A stretch of DNA of 64,000 nucleotides, taken from Candidatus Epulonipiscium sp. GTDB lineage: Bacteria; Bacillota_A; Clostridia; Lachnospirales; Cellulosilyticaceae. Where the stretch lies: positions 1 to 64,000 of the forward strand of contig DUUM01000090.1 in NCBI GenBank assembly GCA_012841565.1, given 5' to 3'. Made by a program: the position numbers and the translations under genes. This document shows positions 52,828 through 62,420 of the stretch, piece by piece. The notes below the pieces were generated by a model, which did no database searches, was not told the DNA's origin, and saw only the letters and a program-made list of their open reading frames with translations. Position 1 is the stretch's first letter. Each line of letters begins with the position of its first letter.

Positions 52828-53949
52828 CTAAAATTCTGATACGATTTCTTCATAGCTTTTAATTGCAAATGCCCGTCCTTCATCTGTTAGTTTCAGAACG
52901 CCATCCTCTACATATAATTTTTTCTTTTGTTTGAGATTATTCATTATTTTATTCAAGAAGGCCTTATCCCAATTTATATGGGTTTGGATGGTATCTATCC
53001 CTAGTTCAAAGATTTCATCTTGGTCTCCTTCATGATTAAACACATGGAATAATAAAGATTTTTCGGCAAATTCAAATTTTTGAATGTGTCTTCTTCTTAT
53101 AATGGTTAATAATCCTTTTTTAGGTGCAAATATAAAAACAAGTAAAAACACGATACCGGTCATAACCGCCATAGTCCCTGCAATGGATACATCAAAGTAT
53201 GCTGCCAGTTGATACCCTAACACACCATTAATGGATCCAACTAATGCACTTAGGATAATCATCCATTTCAAATCATCTGTAAGCAAATAGGCTGTTACGG
53301 GTGGCCCAATCATAAAGGCTATAACAAGTATAGAACCCACTGATTCAAATGCCCCTACAGCTGTTACTGATACTAAAGTCATCAGACTATAATGAATTAA
53401 AGAAGGAACGAACCCAAGTATTGTAGCAAGTGCTGGGTCAAATGTAACTATCTTTAATTCTTTGAAAAATCCTATTATAAATAGTAAATTTAATATAAGA
53501 ATGGTTCCCATTGAGTAAATAGCCTTAGGTCCTATATCTTTACCAAATAACACAAGCCTGTCAAATGGTGCATAAGCTAGTTCTCCAAGTAACACAGAAT
53601 CCGTATCTAAATGAACTGACCCTGCGTATTTAGATATAATGATGATGGCTATACTAAATAGAAGCGGAAACACAATGCCTATAGCTGAGTCTTCGGAAAC
53701 AAGCCTGGTGTTATTTAACACTTCTGTTATAAATACTGTTATAACCCCCATAATAGTGGCGCCCACTATGAGAAGGGGTGACGTTAAACTCTCTGTCATA
53801 AAGAATGCGATGACAATACCAAGTAAAATCGTATGTGTAATGGCATCTGTCATCATAGACATTTTTCTAAGCACTAAAAACACACCCGGAAGAGAACAAG
53901 CTACAGCTACTATAATTGCGATTAATTGTATTTCTAAATCTGCTGACAT
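52828..53949 (-). CDS. troD: Metal ABC transporter permease with C-terminal winged helix
   Basis: The product has 373 aa. The first 285 residues form a ZnuB/TroD-type permease with about nine helices. The last 85 ('FELGIDTIQTHINWDKAFL ... VEDGVLKLTDEGRAFA') look like a winged helix of the DtxR type, as also in the partner permease. The pair TroC/TroD carries Mn, Zn or Fe across the membrane with TroB. Two nt separate them. Confidence 0.88.
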   Translation of the reverse strand: MSADLEIQLIAIIVAVACSLPGVFLVLRKMSMMTDAITHTILLGIVIAFFMTESLTSPLLIVGATIMGVITVFITEVLNNTRLVSEDSAIGIVFPLLFSIAIIIISKYAGSVHLDTDSVLLGELAYAPFDRLVLFGKDIGPKAIYSMGTILILNLLFIIGFFKELKIVTFDPALATILGFVPSLIHYSLMTLVSVTAVGAFESVGSILVIAFMIGPPVTAYLLTDDLKWMIILSALVGSINGVLGYQLAAYFDVSIAGTMAVMTGIVFLLVFIFAPKKGLLTIIRRRHIQKFEFAEKSLLFHVFNHEGDQDEIFELGIDTIQTHINWDKAFLNKIMNNLKQKKKLYVEDGVLKLTDEGRAFAIKSYEEIVSEF

Positions 53950-53950
53950 A

Positions 53951-55093
53951 TTATTTCTCCTCCTTATGAAAATAATTTTCTACACGGTCTATTCCCTTAT
54001 CTGTTATAAACCATTCATCAAAGTAATCCTTACTCGCAAATCCTCTTTTTTCTAGGTCCCCTAGCTGCTGACGAATGATTTGTGTTCCTTTCTTACTTAA
54101 AGATGGACTTGAACTTATTGTTACGATATCATGACTATGCTTTTCATTACCATGGTTCATAGCTAAATGATATAAGTTGGCTAAAACTTGATCTTCATTT
54201 ATTAGTTTTTGATTTTTCCTGCTGGTCATATACCGCCATACGAGCCCTCTATTAGGCGCTAATGCAAGACTTATAATAACAATTATACTGATGATAATAA
54301 CAATCATTGGGCCTGTTGGAAGTTTCGATACCACTGAGCTTACAATCGTGCCGCCAATGCCTGATACTGCCCCAAAGACGGCTGATAGTATAACCATTAC
54401 ATGCAACTTATCTGTCCACTGCCTAGCCGCTACTGCCGGCGCTGTTAGCATAGCACTCATTAGGATAACCCCTACAGTTTGAAGCCCTAGTATAATAGAT
54501 GTAACAATCATTGCAAAAAGAAGAATAGTTATCTTTTTTGTATCGTATCCCAGACTTTCTGCAAAATCTATATCAAAAGAAATTAATTTAAACTCTTTCC
54601 AAAAAAGTGCTACCAGTATTAAAAGAATGACGCCTGCTACTGCTATGACTTTTACGTCCCTCAAAAGCACCGTTGACGCTTGGCCAAATATAAAATTTTC
54701 AAGGCCTGCCTGATTGGCATTGGGGATTTTTTGAATATACGTTAAGAGGACGAGCCCACCACCAAAGAACACCGAAAGAACCAGTGCTAAGGCACTATCA
54801 AATTTAATCCTAGAATATTTACTAATGCCATTGATTGCAAATGTCGCTAATAAACCTGTGACAAGAGCTCCTAACAGGAGTACTTCCGTATTTTTGGTTC
54901 CTGTCAGCAAAAATGCAATGGCTATTCCCGGAAGAGCCGCATGTGATACAGCGTCTCCTAATAAGCTTTCTTTTCTAATCACTGCAAAACTTCCAAGGAC
55001 GCCGCTTATAATACCAAGCAGCCCAGAACCCAGGGATACGATTTGCAGTGTATAATCTGTTAATATCAGATGTAAAATATCCAATCCAATCAC
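53951..55093 (-). CDS. troC: Metal ABC transporter permease with C-terminal winged helix
   Basis: The product has 380 aa: permease of ABC-3 type (about nine helices, residues 10-285) plus a C-terminal winged-helix segment ('SLSKKGTQIIRQQLGDLEKR', 'FITDKGIDRVENYF'). It starts with GTG 55093, one base after the TroB stop; TTG five codons on has more normal spacing. Partner of TroD. Confidence 0.88.
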   Translation of the reverse strand: MIGLDILHLILTDYTLQIVSLGSGLLGIISGVLGSFAVIRKESLLGDAVSHAALPGIAIAFLLTGTKNTEVLLLGALVTGLLATFAINGISKYSRIKFDSALALVLSVFFGGGLVLLTYIQKIPNANQAGLENFIFGQASTVLLRDVKVIAVAGVILLILVALFWKEFKLISFDIDFAESLGYDTKKITILLFAMIVTSIILGLQTVGVILMSAMLTAPAVAARQWTDKLHVMVILSAVFGAVSGIGGTIVSSVVSKLPTGPMIVIIISIIVIISLALAPNRGLVWRYMTSRKNQKLINEDQVLANLYHLAMNHGNEKHSHDIVTISSSPSLSKKGTQIIRQQLGDLEKRGFASKDYFDEWFITDKGIDRVENYFHKEEK

Positions 55094-55831
55094 CTACCTT
55101 TTTAAAATTTGCCCTGTACTTCTATATGTTTTATTTAAATTTTCATCTGTAAATACGTCTTTTACAGGACCTACTTCTATAATTTGTCTATTTAAAAGCA
55201 CAACCCAATCAAAGTATTCTGGCACTGTTTGAAGATCATGATGGACGACGATCAGGGTCTTACCCCTGTTTTTGAGTTCTTTTAAGAGTTCTACAATAGC
55301 AACTTCTGTCTTTGCATCTACCCCTTTAAAAGGTTCATCCATAAAGTATATATCAGCATCTTGAACAAGTGCTCTTGCCAAAAATATCCTTTGCTGTTGG
55401 CCACCTGAAAGTTGTGAGATCTGCCTGTTGGCAAAATCTTTCATTCCAACCTTATCTAAAGCTTCTAGAGCTAATTCTTTATCTTTTTTACCTGGTCTTT
55501 TGAACCAACCAAGTTCTCCGTATCTTCCCATTAAAACCACGTCTAATACGTTGGCCGGAAAATCCCAGTCAACACTTTCACTTTGCGGCACATAGCCAAT
55601 ATGTTTTCTATGCTCTTTATAACTTTCACCATTGAAAAGTACACTTCCTGACACCGGTTTTATTAAGTCTAGCATAGCCTTAATAAGAGTGGACTTTCCT
55701 GCACCATTTGGCCCTACTATGGCCATTAAAATTGATTTTGGTATCTCTAAGTCAACGTCCCATAGAACTGGTTTCCCGCTATAGGCTACTGTCATATCTT
55801 CTACTTTTATAATGTAATCAAGCTCTTTCAT
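55094..55831 (-). CDS. troB: Metal ABC transporter ATPase
   Basis: The product has 245 aa with Walker A 'VGPNGAGKSTLIKAM', Q-loop 'YVPQSESVDWDFP', signature 'QLSGGQQQRIFLARALVQ' and Walker B 'IYFMDEPFKGVD'. It supplies energy to TroC/TroD. 22 nt separate it from troA. Confidence 0.95.
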   Translation of the reverse strand: MKELDYIIKVEDMTVAYSGKPVLWDVDLEIPKSILMAIVGPNGAGKSTLIKAMLDLIKPVSGSVLFNGESYKEHRKHIGYVPQSESVDWDFPANVLDVVLMGRYGELGWFKRPGKKDKELALEALDKVGMKDFANRQISQLSGGQQQRIFLARALVQDADIYFMDEPFKGVDAKTEVAIVELLKELKNRGKTLIVVHHDLQTVPEYFDWVVLLNRQIIEVGPVKDVFTDENLNKTYRSTGQILKR

Positions 55832-55853
55832 CTGAATCCTCCTAAATTAAGAT

Positions 55854-56783
55854 TTATTTTAAAGCATCTGCAATTGTATCTATATTCTCTTTAACTGTGC
55901 CTATATAACTTTCTGCCGGTGTCCCTACGCCACCTGTAGAGTCCGAGTAAAGTTCGCCTCCTATTTCAACATCAAAGCCTTTGGCTTTAACCGCTTCTTG
56001 TAAGGCTTCTATATTTTTTCTAGGAACTGAAGATTCTACAAATATAGCTTTTATTTGTTTGTCTACTATAAATTCTGCTAAGTTTCTTACATCTGCGGTT
56101 CCTGCTTCTGCATCTGTACTAATGCCTTGTAATCCTCTAACTTCAAATCCATATTGATTACCAAAGTACTGAAAGGCATCATGGGCTGTTATTAAAATTC
56201 TCTTATCTTTATCTATTTCTTCCGTTCGATCTCGCACATACTTATCAAGGTCATCTAGTTTCCCTAAATACCTTGCTAAATTCTCATCATAAGTTGCTGC
56301 ATGATCTGGATCAAGTTCTTTGAGTCCCTCTGCAATTCTATTGGTAGCACCTTTCCAAATCTGCACATCAAACCACACATGAGGATCAAAATGCCCTGGA
56401 TTCGTCTCAAAATCTAACAATATACCCTCATCTATGTTTTCATTAGCTGCAAATATTATCTTATCCTTTATATTTTCAAAAACCTCACCCATTCTACCTT
56501 CTAGGTGAAGGCCGTTATAAACAACCATATCCGCATTAGCCATTCTCTTCACATCCCCAGCACTTGCTTTATAAAGATGAGAATCCACCCCAGGTCCCAT
56601 TAGGGCTTCAACGGTTACAAGGTCGCCCGATAGCTCTTTTACTACGTCTGCTATAATAGTTGTCGTGGTAACAACCGCCAGCTTATCTTTATCCTCAGGA
56701 TTGGCTGCTTTGCCTGCACCACACCCTACCAAAAACACGCCCATTAAAGCAACGATTGCAATATTACTTATTATTTTCTTCAT
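55854..56783 (-). CDS. troA: Metal-binding lipoprotein, TroA family
   Basis: The product has 309 aa. A lipoprotein signal with lipobox 'FLVGCG' (Cys about residue 21) precedes a cluster A-I binding protein. Metal ligands are His in 'GVDSHLYKA', His in 'FDPHVWFDVQ', Glu in 'FVESSVPRKNIEAL' and Asp in 'YSDSTGGVGTPAESY'. It captures Mn, Zn or Fe outside the cell for TroBCD. The gene begins directly after the regulator (no gap). Confidence 0.94.
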   Translation of the reverse strand: MKKIISNIAIVALMGVFLVGCGAGKAANPEDKDKLAVVTTTTIIADVVKELSGDLVTVEALMGPGVDSHLYKASAGDVKRMANADMVVYNGLHLEGRMGEVFENIKDKIIFAANENIDEGILLDFETNPGHFDPHVWFDVQIWKGATNRIAEGLKELDPDHAATYDENLARYLGKLDDLDKYVRDRTEEIDKDKRILITAHDAFQYFGNQYGFEVRGLQGISTDAEAGTADVRNLAEFIVDKQIKAIFVESSVPRKNIEALQEAVKAKGFDVEIGGELYSDSTGGVGTPAESYIGTVKENIDTIADALK

Positions 56784-57425
56784 CTATAACATCTCCTTAT
56801 TTACATATATTTTTTTTGCTAATTCATTTTTAATTTCTACAAATATACCACTGTCTTGTATGATTGCAATTCTCTTTTGATCTTTACTGTGTACTTTTAT
56901 AGTATCTCCAATATTTAATCCTTCTTGTTTTGAATATTTTAAAATTATTTTTTCATCCTCTAGCCTTTTTATAACCACACTTTCCCCTTCTTGTATACGA
57001 TCTAATGAAATATAATTAAATATATAGCTGTGATCTTCAATAGGGGTTCCGTGGGGACAAACTTCCGGATAATTTAAATACTTCTCTAATTTTCCTTCTA
57101 GTTTAGGACTTGTCATGTGCTCTAACATTTCCGCTTCAATGTGAACATCTTCCCAATCAAATCCCAGTTTTTCTACTAGGAACACTTCCCATAAAAGGTG
57201 TCTTTTCTTGATTTTCTTGGCCATTGCTAGCCCACTTGGTGTCAGTATAACCCCTTTATATAAGACATACTCTATATAACCCTCATCCACAAGTTTTTTA
57301 ATCATTTCAGATACTGAAGGCAAGGACACTTTAAGGACTACTGCTATATCTTTTGTCCCTATTTTATTTTTTTCCCCACCAAGTTCATATATGGTTTTTA
57401 GGTAATCTTCTCTATTGACTGTCAT
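56784..57425 (-). CDS. troR: DtxR/MntR-family metal-dependent repressor (TroR-like)
   Basis: The product has 213 aa: HTH ('KIGTKDIAVVLKVSLPSVSE'), dimer and metal domain ('WEDVHIEAEMLEHMTSP', 'YPEVCPHGTPIE') and an FeoA-like SH3 C-domain. It is the first gene of the tro operon, so it most likely represses itself and the transporter when metal is plentiful through the palindrome at 57443. The Cys-Pro-His and Glu residues match iron or manganese regulators; the metal is not settled. Confidence 0.92.
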   Translation of the reverse strand: MTVNREDYLKTIYELGGEKNKIGTKDIAVVLKVSLPSVSEMIKKLVDEGYIEYVLYKGVILTPSGLAMAKKIKKRHLLWEVFLVEKLGFDWEDVHIEAEMLEHMTSPKLEGKLEKYLNYPEVCPHGTPIEDHSYIFNYISLDRIQEGESVVIKRLEDEKIILKYSKQEGLNIGDTIKVHSKDQKRIAIIQDSGIFVEIKNELAKKIYVNKEML

Positions 57426-57442
57426 TTACTCTCCTCCAAATG

Positions 57443-57456
57443 TTAGGCATGCCTAA
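57443..57456 (-). promoter_or_regulatory. DtxR-type operator of the tro operon
   Basis: TTAGGCATGCCTAA is a perfect 14-bp palindrome that starts at the last base of the -10 element, 18 nt before troR. It fits the TTAGG...CCTAA pattern of DtxR/TroR operators. Confidence 0.75.
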
Positions 57457-57484
57457 TTATACTATAAATGGGGACATTTATCAA
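57456..57484 (-). promoter_or_regulatory. Sigma-A promoter of the tro operon
   Basis: On the minus strand TTGATA (57479-57484), 17 nt and TATAAT (57456-57461). Confidence 0.75.
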
Positions 57485-57487
57485 GAG

Positions 57488-57543
57488 CAAAAGAGGGACA
57501 GTCCCTACTTCACTTCAGTGAAGTAGGGACTGTCCCTCTTTTG
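57488..57543. repeat. Perfect 27-bp inverted repeat with 2-nt centre
   Basis: The arm 57488-57514 is exactly complementary to 57517-57543, with the core GGGACAGTCCCT itself palindromic in each arm. It sits between the chemoreceptor stop and the tro promoter and may end transcription of the chemoreceptor gene. The shape resembles REP or mini-transposon hairpins that repeat in clostridial genomes; only one copy is in this window. Confidence 0.8.
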
Positions 57544-57550
57544 CCTTGGT

Positions 57551-59587
57551 CTATATTTTAAACTGTGCTACACGTTCATTAAGTTCTTCTGCAATTCTAG
57601 CAAGTTCTTCGCTTGAATGTGCAATCTCCTGTGTTGAAGCTGTTTGCTCTTCTACCGAGGCTGCCGCCTCTTGAGTTCCTGCTGCATTTTCTTCTGAAAT
57701 GGCTGATAGCTGTTCTATAATGCCAATAATATCTTCTTTTTTATGAGCCATTTGATCACTTGACTGGCTAACCTTTTCAATGACATTTTTCATCTCTTCA
57801 ATAGCTTGTGCTATTCCATCAAATTTGTTGTTGGTCATGCTGACACTTTCAGATTGAGAAGCGACTACTTTTTCTAACTCTTCCATAGTGTGAACTGCAT
57901 CTAGTGTCTTATTGGTTAAATCTGTAATAATTGTGCTTATTTCGCCTGTAAAATTGGTTGATTGCTCTGCTAATTTTCTTATCTCATCTGCTACAACTGC
58001 AAATCCTCTTCCAGATTCTCCAGCTCTGGCTGCTTCTATGGCTGCATTTAAGGCTAATAGATTGGTCTGATCTGCTATACTTTTTATCATTTCACTGGCG
58101 GTAACAATTTTCTCCGCACTTTCATTTGTATTAATAATAATCTTTTGAACTTGTTTGGATGACTTACTATTAATATTTGTTTTTTCTACAAGATCTTGAA
58201 GTATGGTCAACCCTTCATTTTTAAGGGTATTGACTCTTTCAGTTGTCTTATTTAACTCTTCGATATCAGACCTGTTTTGCATGACTAAATCTCCTAGAAC
58301 GGATATAGCAAACACACCATCTTCCGTTTCCTTAGCTTGGTCTGTTGCGCCATGTGCTATATCTTCAATAACTTTCGCCACTTCATTAGCGGCCATAGCT
58401 GATTGCTCGCTAGTAGCTGTAAGCTGCTCAGATGAAGCAGCTAATTGCTCAGATGCTCCGATAACACTTCTAAGGACATCTTTTATGGATGTTTGCATTC
58501 TACTAACTGCTTGAGAAATTTGGCCAAATTCATCCCTTTTGCTGGTTAAATCTTCTGGGATATCATTGGTAAAATCACCTGTGGCCATAAAGCCCATTTG
58601 CCCTTTTAGTTTATTGACTATTTTTATGGCATAATTAGATGCACTAAAAAGTACAATCCCTAAAAGTACAAAGACGACTAAGCCTGAAATAATAGTGATA
58701 GCCACATTAGCAGCGATAGATTTTCTTATTCTTTCCATAGAGTACCCAATACTTAAGGCCCCTATGTTTTTTCCATTTACAACTGCTGGGAAAGTAATAT
58801 CATAAACTCTAATATTTTCTGCCTCATAATAACTTTCGCTACTATAAGGAACCCCATCGTTTACAGCCGTCTGACTGTCCTTTCCATCAAAAACTATTCC
58901 TATTCGTTCCTTATTACTATGGGCGATGGCTTCAAAATTTGTATTAATCAATACAGCGTAGGCTATTTCCTCAGTAGACGCTATTTCTTCCAAAAGAGTT
59001 TGATAACCGAAAATATTCGTTAATTCTTGAACCGCATCTGCTGCAATTCCTATCTGTACAAATCCATCACCACCATCTCTTACATAGCCATATTTCAGAA
59101 ATCTATCTGATTCACTATCTTTTCTAATTTCTTCCATAAATTCCTGGTCACTAGAACTCTTAAAATCATAGGCTACATGCCCTGATGGCGCAACAAATCC
59201 AAGATATGTAAGATTACTAGAGAGTATAATTGTCCCACTGCTATCAAAATAATTTATTTCATCAATTTGAGATTCTTTGGCCAAGTTTTTTAGATAGTTA
59301 TTATCTAGTCCCTCTTTATTTATTTTAACGGTTTTTGCCGCCGTTGTTATTTTCTCATCTAGCATAGTACTAACAACTTCTAGGGATTTAGTATTATTCC
59401 CTAGCATATCGATAAACTGTTGAGATGTACGAAGCCCATTGTCTTTCATTTCAGCTAGCAAACTTGCTCTTGTAAAATAAGCAGAAATGGCTGCTATTGC
59501 AGATACACCGATCATCACTACAACCAGTGGTATAACAATTAAACGTGTCCTAATTGAACTTGCCCTGACCTTTTTCTTTTTTTCCAT
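57551..59587 (-). CDS. Methyl-accepting chemotaxis protein
   Basis: The product has 678 aa: membrane helix (about 15-37), extracellular sensor (about 40-295), second helix, HAMP, and the signalling hairpin '[20 protein letters not shown]' and '[18 protein letters not shown]'. ATG 59587 follows GGGAGG; a farther ATG adds 22 residues that do not fit a receptor start. Closely related in its signalling part to the receptor at 47.5 kb. Ligand unknown. Confidence 0.94.
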   Translation of the reverse strand: MEKKKKVRASSIRTRLIVIPLVVVMIGVSAIAAISAYFTRASLLAEMKDNGLRTSQQFIDMLGNNTKSLEVVSTMLDEKITTAAKTVKINKEGLDNNYLKNLAKESQIDEINYFDSSGTIILSSNLTYLGFVAPSGHVAYDFKSSSDQEFMEEIRKDSESDRFLKYGYVRDGGDGFVQIGIAADAVQELTNIFGYQTLLEEIASTEEIAYAVLINTNFEAIAHSNKERIGIVFDGKDSQTAVNDGVPYSSESYYEAENIRVYDITFPAVVNGKNIGALSIGYSMERIRKSIAANVAITIISGLVVFVLLGIVLFSASNYAIKIVNKLKGQMGFMATGDFTNDIPEDLTSKRDEFGQISQAVSRMQTSIKDVLRSVIGASEQLAASSEQLTATSEQSAMAANEVAKVIEDIAHGATDQAKETEDGVFAISVLGDLVMQNRSDIEELNKTTERVNTLKNEGLTILQDLVEKTNINSKSSKQVQKIIINTNESAEKIVTASEMIKSIADQTNLLALNAAIEAARAGESGRGFAVVADEIRKLAEQSTNFTGEISTIITDLTNKTLDAVHTMEELEKVVASQSESVSMTNNKFDGIAQAIEEMKNVIEKVSQSSDQMAHKKEDIIGIIEQLSAISEENAAGTQEAAASVEEQTASTQEIAHSSEELARIAEELNERVAQFKI

Positions 59588-59716
59588 ACTAATTCCTCCC
59601 AAATCACATCTTGGTTGATATTGCATTATAATTGTTAGATTTATTTTTAACACACATACATATATATTAACCGTTTATAATTCAATAGTCAACAATATTA
59701 GACAAAATCAGACAAA

Positions 59717-59759
59717 TTAAAACCCGCAAAATAGTTAATACCTAATTTACGGGTTTTAT
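59717..59759 (-). terminator. Terminator after fruK (second copy)
   Basis: An 8-bp stem AAAACCCG/CGGGTTTT (59719-59726 with 59750-59757) has inner pairing and lies 33 nt below the stop. Confidence 0.65.
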
Positions 59760-59791
59760 ATGCTTTATAGCAATGATTATTTTAAAAAAGT

Positions 59792-60724
59792 TTAAAATGA
59801 AACCAATTCTACTTCTTTAACAAGTTTGATAACATCTTCTTTTTTGAAGGCCTGGGTTCCGCCTTGTCTAGCTGCTAAAGCACCGCAAGCAGTTGCATAT
59901 GCTAAAGCTTTACTAGTCGTAACATCTTCGTTCATAACGCCATAAATAAAACCTGCCGTCATTGCATCTCCTGCTCCAACACTACTCTTCACGTCTACTT
60001 TTAAGGATTTTGCAAATATCGCCTTATGTGCTGATATTAAAATACTGCCATTTGCACCCATAGATACAAGAACATATTTAATATGGTAATCCCGAATTAA
60101 TTCCCTAGCGGCTACCTTAATCTCTTCATGAGTATTTAATTTTCTTGATATAGCACTTTCTAGTTCATCTATGTTCGGTTTAATAATATATGGACTAGCT
60201 TTTAATCCTTCTAACAAAAAAACACCATCTGTATCTAATACTGTTTTAGTATATTCATTGGCTATGCTTAAAAGATTAAAATATACATTTGATGGCAATC
60301 CTGGTGGAACACTTCCATTAAAAGTCATAACCTCACTTTTTTTAGCATAAGTAATAATGAGGTCTTTTAAGCTACTTAGTTTTTCCTCAGATATTTCAAA
60401 CCCTATCTCTTTAATGTCTGTAGTTATTTTGGTATCCATTTCAACTATTTTTGTATTAAATCTAGTTTGACCTTCTACAGTAATAAAATCATTGGTTAAC
60501 TTTTCAGCTTCTAATAAACTTTCTACATAGTCACTATTATTTTTCCCTAGAAAACCAATAGCGCAAGATTTATGGCCTAAAGATTGTAATACTTTAGCCA
60601 CATTAATACCTTTTCCTCCAGCATCCTCTTTAACACTTGTGATTCTATTAATGGATCCGTGATGAAATGAATTTAAAATAATTGTTCTATCGATAGTCGG
60701 ATTTAGTGTAACGGTTGTAATCAT
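59792..60724 (-). CDS. fruK: 1-phosphofructokinase, PfkB family (second copy)
   Basis: The product has 310 aa and belongs to the 1-phosphofructokinase/tagatose-6-phosphate kinase group: 'TTVTLNPTIDRTI', 'KEDAGGKGINVAKVLQSLG', catalytic Asp in 'SSVGAGDAMTAGFIYG'. It phosphorylates fructose 1-phosphate to the bisphosphate. It is roughly three-quarters identical to the copy at 62421. A separate promoter (60798) and the terminator after fruA show it is expressed on its own. Confidence 0.9.
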   Translation of the reverse strand: MITTVTLNPTIDRTIILNSFHHGSINRITSVKEDAGGKGINVAKVLQSLGHKSCAIGFLGKNNSDYVESLLEAEKLTNDFITVEGQTRFNTKIVEMDTKITTDIKEIGFEISEEKLSSLKDLIITYAKKSEVMTFNGSVPPGLPSNVYFNLLSIANEYTKTVLDTDGVFLLEGLKASPYIIKPNIDELESAISRKLNTHEEIKVAARELIRDYHIKYVLVSMGANGSILISAHKAIFAKSLKVDVKSSVGAGDAMTAGFIYGVMNEDVTTSKALAYATACGALAARQGGTQAFKKEDVIKLVKEVELVSF

Positions 60725-60797
60725 ACAGGACCCCTTTTCTTTGTCTTATTCCTCATCGTTTAATATCATTAATTCCAAATGATTCTATGATGTTTTT

Positions 60798-60826
60798 AAT
60801 ATAACATACCGACCTTATACAATCAA
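60798..60826 (-). promoter_or_regulatory. Promoter of the second fruK
   Basis: On the minus strand TTGATT (60821-60826), 17 nt and TATATT (60798-60803) with an extended TGT. Confidence 0.55.
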
Positions 60827-60985
60827 CGTCTTTATGCATTTTTTTAAATATGCCTGTTATTTCTTTGTCTTATAAATTCATTCGTTACCTTTAACCAAAT
60901 GATTAATCATTTTCACTCTATACTTTGTACCTCTTTATTGGTAATGCTTCTAGTTCTATCAATATGCACCCTACTTTTACAAAAT

Positions 60986-61027
60986 AAAAAACCCCCAAAA
61001 TAGGCAACTTCCTAATTTAGTGGTTTT
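60986..61027 (-). terminator. Terminator after fruA
   Basis: An imperfect 17-bp stem (AAAACCACTAAATTAGG with CCTATTTTGGGGGTTTT) followed by T residues on the minus strand, 17 nt below the stop. Confidence 0.65.
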
Positions 61028-61043
61028 CTATTTTTAATTTTTT

Positions 61044-62408
61044 CTATTCTAAAGATTTTTTTAAAGTTCCTACCATTATTGCTCCAACAACTGTCCCTAT
61101 GGCAATAGCTAGTAAATAAGCTGGTAAATTTCCTATTGCAAAAAACACAAACATTCCGCCATGAGGTACTGATAAAGTACATCCAAATAACATTGAAAGA
61201 GCTCCTGTTATTGCGCTTCCTACCATTACAGATGGGATGACGCGAACTGGATCTGATGCTGCAAATGGTATTGCTCCTTCAGTAATAAATCCGAATCCAA
61301 GGACCCACGCAGCTTTCCCTGCTTCTTTTTCAGCCTTTGTAAATTTGTTTTTAAACAAAGTCGTTGCAAGAGCTAAAGCAAGTGGTGGCACCATACCCGC
61401 CGCCATTACTGCTGCCATTACCGGTATCCCCACACCAGCCGCATCAGCAAGCATTCCTGCTCCAAAAGCATATGCCGCCTTATTGACTGGCCCACCCATA
61501 TCAAAAGCCATCATTAATCCTATAATTAAACCTAAAATAACTGCATTGGTTCCCACCATACCAGCTAAAAAGTTATTCATAGCCGTATTGACTGCTGCCA
61601 CTGGTGTTCCAATAACATAAAATAATAGTAATCCTGTAGATATCGAAGCAAGTACCGGAATAACTAATACTGGCATAATACCTTGTAAAGACTTTGGTAA
61701 TTTAATATACTTTTTAATAAGTTCTACGATATAACCTGCTAAAAAACCTGCAATTAGTCCACCAAGAAATCCCGCTCCTATTTGATTGGCTATAACACCA
61801 CCAATCATACCGGGTGCTAAACCTGGTCGATCAGCAATAGAATAGGCGATATATCCGGCAAGAATAGGAACCATTAAACCAAACGCGCCGCCACCCATAG
61901 CGTCTAAATATGCTGGCAATGTTCCCGCTACACCTGATGCTTCGATTCCAAATATGAAGCTTATAGCTATGGCAATACCACCTGCTACTACAAAAGGAAT
62001 CATGAAGGATACACCATTCATTAAATGAGCATAAGCTCCTTTTTTGCCTGTTTTTTCTTTTTGTTTAATATCTGTGTTCTCTTTTTGCACTTTTTCTTGT
62101 TGATAAACATCTGATTTAAGCGCTCTTTCAATGAGTCCTCCTGCGTCTTTCAAAGCATCTTTTACAGGAACCCTTAAAACTTTTTTACCCACAAATCTGT
62201 CCATAGGCACCTGTGTATCACATGCTAGTACAATGGCATCTGCTTCTTTAATATCAGCTGCTGTTAACTCATTATCAACACCTATTGACCCTCTTGTTTC
62301 AACTTTAATATCATACCCTTTTTTACCTGCTGCTTGTTCTAATGCCTCTGCCGCCATAAAAGTGTGAGCTATACCTGTAGGACATGCCGTAACCGCTAAA
62401 ATCTTCAT
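61044..62408 (-). CDS. fruA: Fructose PTS enzyme IIBC
   Basis: The product has 454 aa: an EIIB-fru domain (residues 1-100, phosphorylated Cys in 'VTACPTGIAHTFMAAEAL') joined by a Lys/Glu-rich linker to a membrane EIIC domain with about nine helices ('FDMGGPVNKAAYAFGAGML', 'FITEGAIPFAASDPVRVI'). It takes up fructose as the 1-phosphate. No EIIA domain is attached, so one must come from another gene. It begins 12 nt after fruK. Confidence 0.94.
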   Translation of the reverse strand: MKILAVTACPTGIAHTFMAAEALEQAAGKKGYDIKVETRGSIGVDNELTAADIKEADAIVLACDTQVPMDRFVGKKVLRVPVKDALKDAGGLIERALKSDVYQQEKVQKENTDIKQKEKTGKKGAYAHLMNGVSFMIPFVVAGGIAIAISFIFGIEASGVAGTLPAYLDAMGGGAFGLMVPILAGYIAYSIADRPGLAPGMIGGVIANQIGAGFLGGLIAGFLAGYIVELIKKYIKLPKSLQGIMPVLVIPVLASISTGLLLFYVIGTPVAAVNTAMNNFLAGMVGTNAVILGLIIGLMMAFDMGGPVNKAAYAFGAGMLADAAGVGIPVMAAVMAAGMVPPLALALATTLFKNKFTKAEKEAGKAAWVLGFGFITEGAIPFAASDPVRVIPSVMVGSAITGALSMLFGCTLSVPHGGMFVFFAIGNLPAYLLAIAIGTVVGAIMVGTLKKSLE

Positions 62409-62420
62409 ATATCTTCCCCC

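Larger units (their letters stand above)
60725..61043. other. 319-bp intergenic region between fruK and fruA
   Basis: It contains the promoter of the second fruK (60798-60826) and the fruA terminator (60986-61027). I see no gene and no obvious operator in the remainder. Confidence 0.5.
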
